A DNA stretch of 64,000 nt. Origin: Paractinoplanes toevensis (GTDB taxonomy: Bacteria; Actinomycetota; Actinomycetes; Mycobacteriales; Micromonosporaceae). The notes under the pieces are model-generated. The model saw only the letters and a list, made by a program, of their open reading frames with translations. It was not told the DNA's origin and did no database searches. Location: positions 1-64,000 of the forward strand of contig NZ_BOQN01000132.1 in assembly GCF_018332695.1 (NCBI RefSeq), given 5' to 3'. Below, piece after piece: positions 41,639 through 50,020 of the stretch. Numbering within the stretch: the first letter of the stretch is position 1; the number at the start of each line of letters is the position of its first letter. The position numbers and the translations under genes were made by a program.

Positions 41639-42355
41639 ATGGCGACCCGGATGCTGTTGTCGATGCCACTGCATGCGATCACCGAGGTCTACGGCGAGGC
41701 GGGGCTGCGCGAGCGCTTCCTCCTGGAGATCGGCTCCTTCCCGCCCGCTGAGGCCGGTCAACTGGTGGCCGCCCTCGACCTCGCCGCCGAGCTGCATGCC
41801 GAGGACCGCCGCGTCCGCGAGCCCTACCTGAACCATCTGCTGCGGGTCGCCATCCGCATCCTCCGGTATTACGGGGTGCGGGACGTCGACGTGCTGACCG
41901 CGGCGCTGCTGCACGACGCCGTCGAGGACCACCCGGCCGAGCTGGGCATGCTCGCCGCCGGCACGCACCAGGAGCTGACCGAGGCAGCCATCGCCGAGCT
42001 GGCCCGCCGCTTCAACCCCCGGGTGGCCGAGCTGGTCCGCTCGGTCACCAACCCGGAGTACGACCCGCTCCGCGACCGCCACGAGCAGTACCGCGAGCAC
42101 GTGGCGACGAGCCTCGACCGCGACCCGTGGGCTCGGGTGATCAAGCTCTCCGACTTCACCGACAACGGCGTGGGTGTGGTGCACACCACGGCCGAGAAGG
42201 CCTTCTCGTCGGCCACCAAATATCGGCCGCTCGTGCCCAAGCTGCGCGAACTGGCCGGGCGGCCGGACACCCCGCTGTCGGTGGCGGCCAAGGACCACAT
42301 CCTCGACCAGCTGGACCTGGCGGAGGAGCGGTTCGCCGCCATTCTCGACGATTAA
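41639..42355 (+). CDS. HD-domain hydrolase, SpoT/small-alarmone-hydrolase-like
   Basis: The protein has 238 residues. Metal-binding HD landmarks are NHLLRVAIRIL (His at about 66), AALLHDAVEDHP (HD pair at 92-93 followed by ED) and IKLSDFTDNG (late Asp). Between them lies FNPRVAELVRSVTNPEY, like the VAxLVxGVTK segment of Rel/SpoT HD domains. There is no synthetase, TGS or ACT domain, so it would hydrolyse (p)ppGpp or a related nucleotide as a stand-alone enzyme; this is an inference. The start is the ATG at 41639; an ATG at 41651 is possible, and a Shine-Dalgarno is weak for both. It is probably co-expressed with the MHYT sensor. Confidence 0.82.
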   Translation: MATRMLLSMPLHAITEVYGEAGLRERFLLEIGSFPPAEAGQLVAALDLAAELHAEDRRVREPYLNHLLRVAIRILRYYGVRDVDVLTAALLHDAVEDHPAELGMLAAGTHQELTEAAIAELARRFNPRVAELVRSVTNPEYDPLRDRHEQYREHVATSLDRDPWARVIKLSDFTDNGVGVVHTTAEKAFSSATKYRPLVPKLRELAGRPDTPLSVAAKDHILDQLDLAEERFAAILDD

Positions 42356-42364
42356 TCTGGCGGC

Positions 42365-43975
42365 ATGCCCAACGACTGGTGGCGTGAAGCCGTCATCTAC
42401 CAGGTCTATCCCCGTTCCTTCGCGGACAGCGACGGCGACGGCATGGGAGACCTGCCCGGCATCACCGGGCGCCTGTCGCACCTCCAACAGCTCGGCATCG
42501 ACGCCGTCTGGCTGTCACCGTTCTACCCCTCGCCGCAGCACGATGCCGGCTACGACGTGGCCGACTACCGCTCGGTCGATCCGCGTTTCGGCGACCTCGG
42601 CGACGCCGACAAAATGATCACCGAGGCCCACCAGCTGGGCCTGAAGGTCATCGTCGACCTGGTGCCCAACCACACGTCCAGCGAGCACGCCTGGTTCCGG
42701 GCCGCCCTGGCCGCCGCGCCGGGCAGCCCGGAGCGGGAGCGCTACATCTTCCGCGAGGGGAAGGGCGACCTCCCACCGAACTCGTGGACCAGCATGTTCG
42801 GTGGCTCCGCGTGGGAGCGGGTGCCCGACGGCCAGTGGTACCTGCACCTGTTCGACGTCTCCCAGCCCGACCTGAACTGGGGCAACCCGGAGGTGCGCGC
42901 CGAGTTCGCCGACATCCTGCGGTTCTGGCTGGACCGCGGCGTCGACGGGTTCCGGGTCGACGTGGCGCACGGCCTGATCAAGGAGGAGACGCTGGCCGAG
43001 TGGACGCAGCCCAGCGCGATCCTCGGCGGCCTCGACCCGGTCGGGCCGCGACCACCCATGTGGGACCAGGACGGCGTGCACGAGGTCTACCGGGAGTGGC
43101 GGGCGGTCCTCGACGAATACCAGCCGGCCCGCATCCTGGTCGCCGAGGCCTGGGTGGCGCCGGCCGACCGGCTGGCCCGCTACGTCCGCCCCGACGAGAT
43201 GCACCAGGCGTTCAACTTCGAATACCTCGAGGCCCCGTGGCGCGCCGCCGACCTGCGCCGGGTGATCACCTCGACGATGGCCGCGAACGACTCGGTCGGC
43301 GCGCCCACCACCTGGGTGCTGTCGAACCACGACGTGGTGCGGCACGCGACCCGGCTCGGTTACCCGGTCCGCTCCGGCCGGACGAACGGCATCGGCGCCG
43401 AGGACCCGCAGCCGGACACCGCGCTGGGCCTGCGCCGGGCCCGCGCGGCCACCCTGCAGATGCTGGCCCTGCCCGGCTCGGCCTACCTCTACCAGGGCGA
43501 GGAGTTGGGGCTGCCGGAGCACACCACGATGCCCGACGAGGTGCGCGAAGACCCGACCTGGGCGCGATCCGGGCACACCGAACGGGGCCGGGACGGCTGC
43601 CGGGTGCCGATCCCGTGGGAGGCCGACGCACCCTCGTACGGCTTCGGGCCGGCCGACGCCAGCTGGCTGCCGCAGCCGGCCACCTGGGCCGAGTACGCCC
43701 TGGACCGCCAGGAAGGGGTGCCCGGGTCGACCTGGGAGCTGTACCGCCGGGCGCTCGCGCTGCGCACGGAGCACGCCCTCGGGACCGGCTCGCTGCGGTG
43801 GCAGGAGGCGTCCTCGGACGTGCTCGCCTTCCGCAACGGTGACGTGCTGGTGATGACGAACTTCGGCCAGCCCTCGGTGGCGTTACCGGCCGGGGCTCGG
43901 GTCCTGCTCACGAGCGAGCCCCTCGATGCCGACGGCCGGCTCCCCGCCGACGTAACCGTCTGGGCGGTCGTCTGA
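42365..43975 (+). CDS. GH13 alpha-glucosidase / oligo-1,6-glucosidase-type enzyme
   Basis: The protein has 536 residues in the (beta/alpha)8 GH13 plan, beginning WWREAVIYQVYPRSFADSDGDGMGDLPGI. The conserved regions are VDLVPNHTSS, GFRVDVAHG (nucleophile Asp199), ILVAEAW (acid/base Glu261) and LSNHDVVRHA (Asp323). A C-terminal beta domain ends in VALPAGARVLLTSEP. The layout matches cytoplasmic alpha-glucosidases of subfamilies 23/30; there is no signal peptide. It lies 9 bp after the HD gene. Its last 93 bp overlap the 3' end of the convergent MFS gene of the xylose operon. Confidence 0.93.
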   Translation: MPNDWWREAVIYQVYPRSFADSDGDGMGDLPGITGRLSHLQQLGIDAVWLSPFYPSPQHDAGYDVADYRSVDPRFGDLGDADKMITEAHQLGLKVIVDLVPNHTSSEHAWFRAALAAAPGSPERERYIFREGKGDLPPNSWTSMFGGSAWERVPDGQWYLHLFDVSQPDLNWGNPEVRAEFADILRFWLDRGVDGFRVDVAHGLIKEETLAEWTQPSAILGGLDPVGPRPPMWDQDGVHEVYREWRAVLDEYQPARILVAEAWVAPADRLARYVRPDEMHQAFNFEYLEAPWRAADLRRVITSTMAANDSVGAPTTWVLSNHDVVRHATRLGYPVRSGRTNGIGAEDPQPDTALGLRRARAATLQMLALPGSAYLYQGEELGLPEHTTMPDEVREDPTWARSGHTERGRDGCRVPIPWEADAPSYGFGPADASWLPQPATWAEYALDRQEGVPGSTWELYRRALALRTEHALGTGSLRWQEASSDVLAFRNGDVLVMTNFGQPSVALPAGARVLLTSEPLDADGRLPADVTVWAVV

Positions 43976-45349
43976 GGTAGCGGCCACGGCCAGCAGGGCG
44001 GTGTGCGTATCGGCCATGTCCTTCGCCACCGTCCGGCTGGCCAGCCAGAACATCACCCCGGTCGGCACCCAGAACAGCTGGAAGCCGGCCAGCCCGACGG
44101 CGTAGTTGAGCGGCGGCGGGAAAGCGCCGGCCAGACCGCGGAAGGCCACCGCCACGAACGCGTTGCCGCCGGCCCGGCCGAAGCCGTTGACCAGGTTGCC
44201 GAGGCTGTAGACGGTGCCGCGGTGCTCGGGCGGGTTGACGTCGGCGATCAGGGCGAACCAGTTCGGCGAGTTGGCCGAGGTCAGCATCAGCGCGAACACC
44301 GCGGTGGCCAGGGCCAGGCCGACCGACGGCTCGGTGAAGACGTCGGTGAGCACGGCCTTGATGACGGCGCCCGACCCGGCGCCGTCCGGCACGTCGATGG
44401 TCATCGGGACGAAGAACAGCACGATGTAGAACGGCACGGCGGCGAGCACGCCGACCGCCGCGACCAGGGCCCGGCCCCGGGGCGTACGCCGTTGCAGCCG
44501 GTCGCCGGCCAGGCCGCCCAGGATGCTCAGCGCCCCGCCCAGCTGGAACAGGGTGGCGAACACGCTGCCGATCAGCACCGCGGTGCCGGCCGTGTAGCCC
44601 TGGTCCTCGGCCCGGGACCGGAACAGGATCGGCAGCCACACCAGCGAGCCCAGCGCGATCTGGGCGGTGGCCCCCTGCAGGATCAGCCAGATGTTGGTGC
44701 GCCGGTTCAGGATCACCGGCAGATCGCGGGAGTGGATGCGCTCGTCGTACTCCACCCCGGCCAGCTCCGGCTGGCTGTCGCCGCGCGGCACGTTGTAGGT
44801 GAACAGGTAGGCCACCGTCGCGACCACCCCGGCGCCCGCGGTGACCAGGAACGGCTCCCGCCAGTTCGCATGCCCGAGCAGGCCGCCGAGCAGGGTGCCG
44901 GCCAGCGTGCCGACCCCCTGGGAGAGGCCCCAGAAGCTCATCACCAGGCCGCGCCGCCTCGGCGAGATGAGGTCGCTGACCACGGCGAAGCTGACCGACG
45001 CGACGGCACCGAGGCCGAACGACGCGACGATCTGGGCGAGCAGGAACGAGGAGTAGCTGTCGGCCAGGCCGGACCACGCGGTGCCGACCACCCAGATCGA
45101 GGTGCCGGCGATCAGCACCGGCTTACGGTCGGTGCGGTCGCCGGCGTACGCGAAACCGATCGCCGCCACCGCGCTGATCAGGAACATGATCGTGGTGGCC
45201 AGCGCGATGTGGCCCTCGCCGACGCCGAGCGAGTCGCCGATGCTGCCGTAGAGGGGCGGCACGAGCCCGATGGCCACGTTGTCCAGCGACGCCAGGATCA
45301 CGAAGACCGCGACGCTGTAGACCCGGTGCGACGGGCCGCCCTTCTTCAC
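43883..45349 (-). CDS. MFS transporter, third gene of the xylose operon
   Basis: The protein has 488 residues with 12 predicted helices. The first region reads VYSVAVFVILASLDNVAIGLVPPLYGSIGDSLG. Motif A is GFAYAGDRTDRKPVLIAG, and SDLISPRRRGLVMSFWGLSQGVGTLAGTLLGGLLG follows; this resembles Spinster-like or sugar-phosphate-type MFS proteins. It starts with a GTG 9 bp after the xylB stop and has no Shine-Dalgarno, so translation is probably coupled. This placement suggests pentose uptake or efflux, although the sequence class alone does not show it. A CTTCAC-CC-GTGAAG inverted repeat covers the start. The 3' end overlaps GH13 by 93 bp. Confidence 0.88.
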   Translation of the reverse strand: MKKGGPSHRVYSVAVFVILASLDNVAIGLVPPLYGSIGDSLGVGEGHIALATTIMFLISAVAAIGFAYAGDRTDRKPVLIAGTSIWVVGTAWSGLADSYSSFLLAQIVASFGLGAVASVSFAVVSDLISPRRRGLVMSFWGLSQGVGTLAGTLLGGLLGHANWREPFLVTAGAGVVATVAYLFTYNVPRGDSQPELAGVEYDERIHSRDLPVILNRRTNIWLILQGATAQIALGSLVWLPILFRSRAEDQGYTAGTAVLIGSVFATLFQLGGALSILGGLAGDRLQRRTPRGRALVAAVGVLAAVPFYIVLFFVPMTIDVPDGAGSGAVIKAVLTDVFTEPSVGLALATAVFALMLTSANSPNWFALIADVNPPEHRGTVYSLGNLVNGFGRAGGNAFVAVAFRGLAGAFPPPLNYAVGLAGFQLFWVPTGVMFWLASRTVAKDMADTHTALLAVAATSDDRPDGYVGGEPAVGIEGLAREQDPSPGR

Positions 45350-45358
45350 CCGTGAAGG

Positions 45359-46741
45359 TTAGCGGGGCTGCACTCGTTTGTACTGCTCGCGGATCAATGG
45401 CACGGGCGTCGCCTCATATACCTCGGGGGTCTCGGCCGTCCAGGCCGGCGGCTCGTCGCTGCCGAGCGCCACCCAGGCGGCCTGCCGGGCCGCGCCGTCG
45501 GCGACGTACTCCCCCGGCGGCGGGACCAGCACCGGCAGCCCGAACAGTTCCGGCGCCACCCGGCGGACCGCCTCGCTGCGCGCGCCACCGCCGACCAGGA
45601 CCACCCGGTTGGCCGCGGCACCGCGGTCGACCAGGGCGTCGAGACCGTCGGCCAGGGCGCAGAGCATGCCCTCGACCGCGGCCCGGGCCAGGTGTTCCGG
45701 GTCCGAGGTCTTGAGCGTGAGCCCGTGCAGCGAACCGGTCGCGTCGGGCAGGTTGGGGGTGCGCTCACCCTCCAGGTAAGGAATCAGCACCAGGCCGTCG
45801 GCGCCGGCCGGAGCGGTCAGCGCGAGCCGGGACAGCTCCTCGTGGTCGACGCCGAGCAGCTTGGTCGCCGCGTCCAGCACCCGGGCCGCGTTGAGCGTCA
45901 CCACGATCGGCAGGAAGCGGCCGGTGACGTCGGCGAAGCCGGCCACCGTGCCGCTGGGGTCGTCCGGCGACACCTCGGCGGAGACGAAGACCGTGCCGGA
46001 GGTGCCGATCGAGACGACCACGTCACCCGGGGCCGCCCCGGTGCCGAACAGGGCGGCCGCGTTGTCGCCGGCCCCCGGGCCGAGCGGCGCGCCGTTGGGC
46101 AGGTGACCCGCGATGCCGGTCGGGCCGAGCACCTCGGGTGTTTCGATCAGGCGCCCGAAGCCCAGCTCGAGCAGGTCGGGGCGATATTGGTTGGTCTTGG
46201 CCGACCAGTACAGCGTGCCGCTGGCGTCGCTGCGGTCGGTCTTGATCGTGCTGATGTCGGTCGACCCGGACAGTTTCCAGGTCAGCCAGTCGTGTGGCAG
46301 GCAGACCGCCGCTGTTCTATCGGCGTTCGACGGCTCATTTCGGGCCAGCCAGCGCAGCTTGGTCAGGGTGAAGCTGGCCACCGGGACGATGCCGACCGCG
46401 TCGGCCCACTTCTCCCCGCCGCCCAGCTCCTGGATCAGGTCGGCGGCCGCGCCGGCGCTGCGGGTGTCGTTCCACAGCAGCGCCGGGCGGACCACCTGGC
46501 CGTTCTCGTCGAGCACCACCATGCCGTGCTGCTGGCCGGCCACCGAGGCGGCGGCCACGTCGTCCAGGCCACCGGCCTGCTCGATCGCTTCCTGCAGGGC
46601 GGCCCACCAGGCGTCCGGATGCACCTCGGTGCCGTCCGGATGCGCGGCCCGGCCCTGCCGGACCAGCTTGCCGGTCTCCGCCTCGCGGATGACCACCTTG
46701 CAGGACTGGGTGGAGCTGTCGATCCCGGCTACCAGAGTCAT
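45359..46741 (-). CDS. xylB: Xylulokinase
   Basis: The protein has 460 residues in the FGGY sugar kinase plan. The start MTLVAGIDSSTQSCKVVI is the phosphate-binding region. VAGQQHGMVVLDE and ALLWNDTRS (catalytic Asp region) follow, and LPHDWLTWKLSGS, GDNAAALFGTG and IGTSGTVF come before the second domain with LVGGGARSEAVRRVAPELFG and EYVADGAARQAAWVALG. It phosphorylates D-xylulose made by XylA. The ATG was chosen because AGGGAAGAA immediately precedes it; the frame extending to 47035 runs into xylA. The gap from xylA is 20 bp. Confidence 0.95.
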   Translation of the reverse strand: MTLVAGIDSSTQSCKVVIREAETGKLVRQGRAAHPDGTEVHPDAWWAALQEAIEQAGGLDDVAAASVAGQQHGMVVLDENGQVVRPALLWNDTRSAGAAADLIQELGGGEKWADAVGIVPVASFTLTKLRWLARNEPSNADRTAAVCLPHDWLTWKLSGSTDISTIKTDRSDASGTLYWSAKTNQYRPDLLELGFGRLIETPEVLGPTGIAGHLPNGAPLGPGAGDNAAALFGTGAAPGDVVVSIGTSGTVFVSAEVSPDDPSGTVAGFADVTGRFLPIVVTLNAARVLDAATKLLGVDHEELSRLALTAPAGADGLVLIPYLEGERTPNLPDATGSLHGLTLKTSDPEHLARAAVEGMLCALADGLDALVDRGAAANRVVLVGGGARSEAVRRVAPELFGLPVLVPPPGEYVADGAARQAAWVALGSDEPPAWTAETPEVYEATPVPLIREQYKRVQPR

Positions 46742-46761
46742 TTCTTCCCTTTGCTCGACGC

Positions 46762-47949
46762 TCAGCTGGCGCGCAGAACGTGGTCGATCGCGAGCTGGTG
46801 CAACTTCACGAAACCGTAGCCCTGGGCCCCGGCCGCGTCGACATCGAAGTCCTCGAAGGCACTCTTGTCGTTCAGCAGGTCCTGGTAGGTCTCGCCGGCG
46901 TTCAGCGTGGGCTGGGCCAGGTCGAGCACCTTGCTCTCGGCCAGCGCGGCCTGCACCACCGGGTCGGCCCGGAACTCCTGCGCGCGCTCCTTGAGCAGCA
47001 GGTACATCCGCATGTTGGCCTTGGCCGACTCCCACACGCCGGTGAAGTCCTCGGTGCGGGAGGGCTTGTAGTCGAAGTGGCGGGGGCCGTCGTACTTCGG
47101 TCCGCCGCCGACCGGGCCGTTCTCCAGCAGGTCGACCAGGGCGAACGCGTTGAGCAGGTCGCCGTGGCCGAACACCAGGTCCTGGTCGAACTTGACCGAG
47201 TGCTGGCCGTTCAGGTCGATGTGGAACAGCTTCTTGTGCCAGAGCGCCTGGGCGATGCCCTGGAAGAAGTTGAGGTTGGACATCTGCTCGTGGCCGACCT
47301 CGGGGTTGATGCCGAACAGCTCCGGCCGCTCCAGCTCGTTGGTGAAGGCGATGGCGTGGCCGAGCGTGGGCAGCAGGATGTCGCCGCGGGGCTCGTTCGG
47401 CTTCGGCTCGATGGCGAAGCGCAGGCCGTAGCCCTTGTCCTCGGAGTACTGCGCGATGAGGTTGAGGCCCTCGCGGTAGCGGTCGAGCGCGGCGTAGATG
47501 TCCTTGGCCACGTCGTACTCGGCGCCCTCGCGGCCGCCCCAGAGCACGAAGGTCTTGGCGCCCAGCTCGGCGGCGAGGTCGACCTGGCGAAGGATCTTGC
47601 GCAGCGCGTAACGCCGGACCGAGCGGTCGTTGCTGGTGAACGCGCCGTCCTTGAACACCGGGTGGGTGAAGGTGTTGGTGGTGACCATCGGGACGACCAG
47701 GCCGGTCTCCTCCAGCGCCTTCTTGAACGAGGCGAGGATCGAGTCGCGGGTGGCCGCGTCGGAGCCGAACGGGATCAGGTCGTCGTCGTGGAACGTCAGG
47801 CCGTAGGCGCCGAGCTCGGAGAGCTTGTGCACCGCCTCGACCGGGTCGAGCTCGGGGCGGGTGGCGTCACCGAACGCGTCACGGGCCTGCCACCCGATCG
47901 TCCAGAGGCCGAAGGTGAACTTGTCTTCGCGGGTGGGCTGGACCGGCAC
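46762..47949 (-). CDS. xylA: Xylose isomerase
   Basis: The protein has 395 residues, very like the Actinoplanes missouriensis enzyme throughout. Key sites are LTFHDDDLIPFG (His54 that opens the sugar ring, Asp57 partner), FAIEPKPNEPRGD (metal Glu near 181), GHEQMSNLNF (Glu near 217), KKLFHIDLNGQ (Asp near 245) and HFDYKPSRTED. It converts D-xylose to D-xylulose using two divalent ions. The start is the GTG at 47949, which has GGAGGT 4 nt upstream and gives MPVQPTREDK; an in-frame GTG 12 bp earlier overlaps that site. It is first of xylA-xylB-MFS and divergent from the ROK repressor. Confidence 0.97.
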   Translation of the reverse strand: MPVQPTREDKFTFGLWTIGWQARDAFGDATRPELDPVEAVHKLSELGAYGLTFHDDDLIPFGSDAATRDSILASFKKALEETGLVVPMVTTNTFTHPVFKDGAFTSNDRSVRRYALRKILRQVDLAAELGAKTFVLWGGREGAEYDVAKDIYAALDRYREGLNLIAQYSEDKGYGLRFAIEPKPNEPRGDILLPTLGHAIAFTNELERPELFGINPEVGHEQMSNLNFFQGIAQALWHKKLFHIDLNGQHSVKFDQDLVFGHGDLLNAFALVDLLENGPVGGGPKYDGPRHFDYKPSRTEDFTGVWESAKANMRMYLLLKERAQEFRADPVVQAALAESKVLDLAQPTLNAGETYQDLLNDKSAFEDFDVDAAGAQGYGFVKLHQLAIDHVLRAS

Positions 47950-47971
47950 GGTTACCTCCACGTAACGGGAT

Positions 47972-48019
47972 CGATTTGTTTATTGGTTGAATTATTTGGA
48001 GCCCGTGTGGCATTGTCAA
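47972..48019 (-). promoter_or_regulatory. xylA promoter and candidate XylR operator
   Basis: On the minus strand a perfect TTGACA (48019-48014) is followed after 17 bp by AATAAT (47996-47991). Downstream and over the expected start lies an AT-rich stretch containing TTATTGG and TTATTTGG words about one helical turn apart, here proposed as the ROK repressor site. Confidence 0.7.
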
Positions 48020-48023
48020 GGGC

Positions 48024-49157
48024 GTGACGGGCCGGATCATGACTGCCTCGGGGAGTCCCGTGCGGCAATCAAGCGTGCGCGCCCATAATCTCGCGCTGGT
48101 GCTGCGAACCGTGGCGAACAGCGCAGATCGGCCATCTCGGGCAGCGATCTCGACCTCCACCGGCCTGACCCGGGCCACCGTCTCCGCTCTCGTCGACGAC
48201 CTGATCGCGGGCGGCCTGCTCACCGAGCACGACCCGGCACCGCGCACCGGCGCCGGCCGGCCGGCCGCCGGCCTGGCGCTGAGCCCGGCCGGCCCGGCCG
48301 GGCTCGGGCTGGAGATCAACGTCGACTACCTGGCCGCCTGTGTCGTCGACCTCACCGGCGACGTGCGGCACCGCTTCGTCACCCAGAGCGATCAGCGGCG
48401 GCTCTCCCCCAGTGCGTCGCTCGCCTCGCTCGGCGGGCTGGCGCTGCGGGCCCTGGAGGCGGCCTCGGCCGACGGCCTCGCCATCGCCGGGGCCGCGCTC
48501 GCGGTGCCCGGCCTGGTTGCGCCGAACGGCATCGTCCGGGTCGCGCCCAACCTCGACTGGCAGGACGTCGACGCGCCGGCCCTGCTCAACGTGCTGCCCG
48601 GGCTCGGTGGCCTGCCCATCACCGTCGACAACGAAGCCAACCTGGCGGCCCTGGGCGAGCTGCGGGCCGACAGCGGCGAGCAGTCGTTCCTCTACGTCTC
48701 CGGCGAGATCGGCATCGGCGCGGGCATCGTCCTGGACGGCGAGCTCTACCGCGGCGGGCGTGGCTGGAGCGGCGAGATCGGGCACGTCACGGTCTACCCC
48801 GACGGCCGGCCGTGCCGCTGCGGCGCTAACGGCTGCCTGGAGCAGTACGCCGGCCAGGAGCAGATCGCGGCCGACGCCGACCTGGCCGCCTCCGCCCTCG
48901 GGATCGCCCTGGCCGCGGTGGTCAACCTGCTGGACATCTCGGTCATCGTGCTGGGCGGCACCTACGCACCGGAATTCCCCCGGCTGCGCCCCGGCATCGA
49001 GGCGGAACTGGCACGCCGCGTACTCACCGCGGGCCTGGCGCCGGTCACCCTGCGTGCCGCGGCGCTGGGCCCGGACGCCGCGATGCGCGGCGCCGCCGGC
49101 GCGGTGATCCAAGCGCTGATCGACGACCCGGCGGCTTTCTTGATCCGTACGGCGTAA
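48024..49157 (+). CDS. xylR: ROK-family transcriptional repressor (XylR type)
   Basis: The protein has 377 residues. The N-terminal winged HTH holds SRAAISTSTGLTRATVSALVDDLIAGGLLTEH (about 30-65). The ROK domain follows, with LGLEINVDYLAACVVDLTG, ALAVPGLVAPNGIVRVAPNLDW, EANLAALGE, GEIGIGAGIVLDGELYRGGRGWSGEIGHV and the zinc motif CRCGANGCLEQYAG. ROK repressors of this shape bind xylose and control xyl operons in Gram-positives. The gene is divergent from xylA across 74 bp with the promoter and operator between them. The start is a GTG with AAGGG almost touching it; a second in-frame ATG lies 5 codons on. Confidence 0.93.
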   Translation: MTGRIMTASGSPVRQSSVRAHNLALVLRTVANSADRPSRAAISTSTGLTRATVSALVDDLIAGGLLTEHDPAPRTGAGRPAAGLALSPAGPAGLGLEINVDYLAACVVDLTGDVRHRFVTQSDQRRLSPSASLASLGGLALRALEAASADGLAIAGAALAVPGLVAPNGIVRVAPNLDWQDVDAPALLNVLPGLGGLPITVDNEANLAALGELRADSGEQSFLYVSGEIGIGAGIVLDGELYRGGRGWSGEIGHVTVYPDGRPCRCGANGCLEQYAGQEQIAADADLAASALGIALAAVVNLLDISVIVLGGTYAPEFPRLRPGIEAELARRVLTAGLAPVTLRAAALGPDAAMRGAAGAVIQALIDDPAAFLIRTA

Positions 49158-49257
49158 CCGCCGGCCAACCGCAGGCGCCCGTAACGGGGTTTTCGCCGGC
49201 GCGTGCTTCCGAGCTCGGCCGCGCCGGGTGCGGCGAGCCGCGCCAGGCGGACGGGCC

Positions 49258-49368
49258 GCCGCGGGCGGCTTACGCGGTGCGGACGGCTTGCGCGCCGCGG
49301 GTTGCTTGCGCGGCGCGGGTTGCTTACGCGGGCGCGGGCGGCTTGCGCGGCGCGGGTTGCTTACGCCG
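49258..49368 (-). repeat. 18-bp tandem repeat encoding a histone-H1-like basic tail, frame-broken
   Basis: The word CTTACG or CTTGCG recurs on the + strand at 49269, 49287, 49305, 49323, 49342 and 49360. Spacings are 18, 18, 18, 19 and 18. On the minus strand each unit encodes a hexapeptide of the type RKQPAP, RKPSAP or RKPPAA. One unit has an extra base, and the repeat frame is also offset by one base from the MarR gene, whose TAA lies in the first unit. Confidence 0.8.
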
Positions 49369-49840
49369 TGCGGGCCGAGGCGGTGCCCTCGCCCGAACTC
49401 TCGTCGGCCGCGGCCGAGGCGAACTCGGAGAGGCCGCGCAGCAGCGCCGCGCGGCCGGCGACGGACATCTTCTCCAGCGTCGCCGACAGCGCCAGGCGGC
49501 GGGTGCGGCGGAGCTCGGCCAGCAGGGAACGGGACGACGGGGTCAGGTAGAGGGCGATCTCGCGCCGGTCGGCCCGGCCCGGGACGCGCTCGACCATGCC
49601 GGCGGCGACCAGGCGGTCGCAGAGCCGGCTGGCCGAGGAGAGCAGCATATTCATCTCGGCGGCCAGGCCACCCAGGTTGAGACCCTCGGAGCGCTCGACC
49701 GTGAGCAGGGCGTTGAGCTGGGCCCAGGACAGCCGCGGGGTGACCTGCTCGCGAGCTTGGTCCCAAGCGGACAGCAGGGCTTGCGCAGCGTCGTCGATCG
49801 CCGCCGCGTGCGTCGGATCCGGGCCGTCGTGAACCGCCAT
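49361..49840 (-). CDS. MarR-family transcriptional regulator with a probably lost basic tail
   Basis: The protein has 159 residues. The winged HTH region is LSWAQLNALLTVERSEGLNLGGLAAEMNMLLSSASRLCDRLVAAGMVERVPGRADRREIALYLTPSSRSLLAEL; the wing GRADRRE is typical. The end is EGTASARTA followed by TAA. That stop falls inside an 18-bp repeat which, shifted by one base, would add an Arg/Lys/Pro/Ala-rich H1-like tail. The gene may once have had, or may still make by frameshifting, a longer DNA-compacting C-terminus. The start ATG is in frame and the domain is complete. No target gene is obvious nearby. Confidence 0.85.
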   Translation of the reverse strand: MAVHDGPDPTHAAAIDDAAQALLSAWDQAREQVTPRLSWAQLNALLTVERSEGLNLGGLAAEMNMLLSSASRLCDRLVAAGMVERVPGRADRREIALYLTPSSRSLLAELRRTRRLALSATLEKMSVAGRAALLRGLSEFASAAADESSGEGTASARTA

Positions 49841-50020
49841 GGTGCAGCAGAGACTACCTTGCGCGCGCCGCGACAGGATGCTTCCGGGGGCGCGCGACGT
49901 ACGGACGTTGCCGCGAGTCGCGGCAGCGGCCCGGCCATTCCCGGAAGCAGGCGGCCGCGAGCGGCAGCAACGGCCGCTACCCAGTAGGTAACGGCCGTTG
50001 CCTCGTACGGATATCGGGGT

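Noticed and set aside
48069..49766. 565-codon minus-strand frame opposite xylR
   Set aside because: It is a shadow of xylR over most of its length; only the short repeat part (49258-49368) is of interest.
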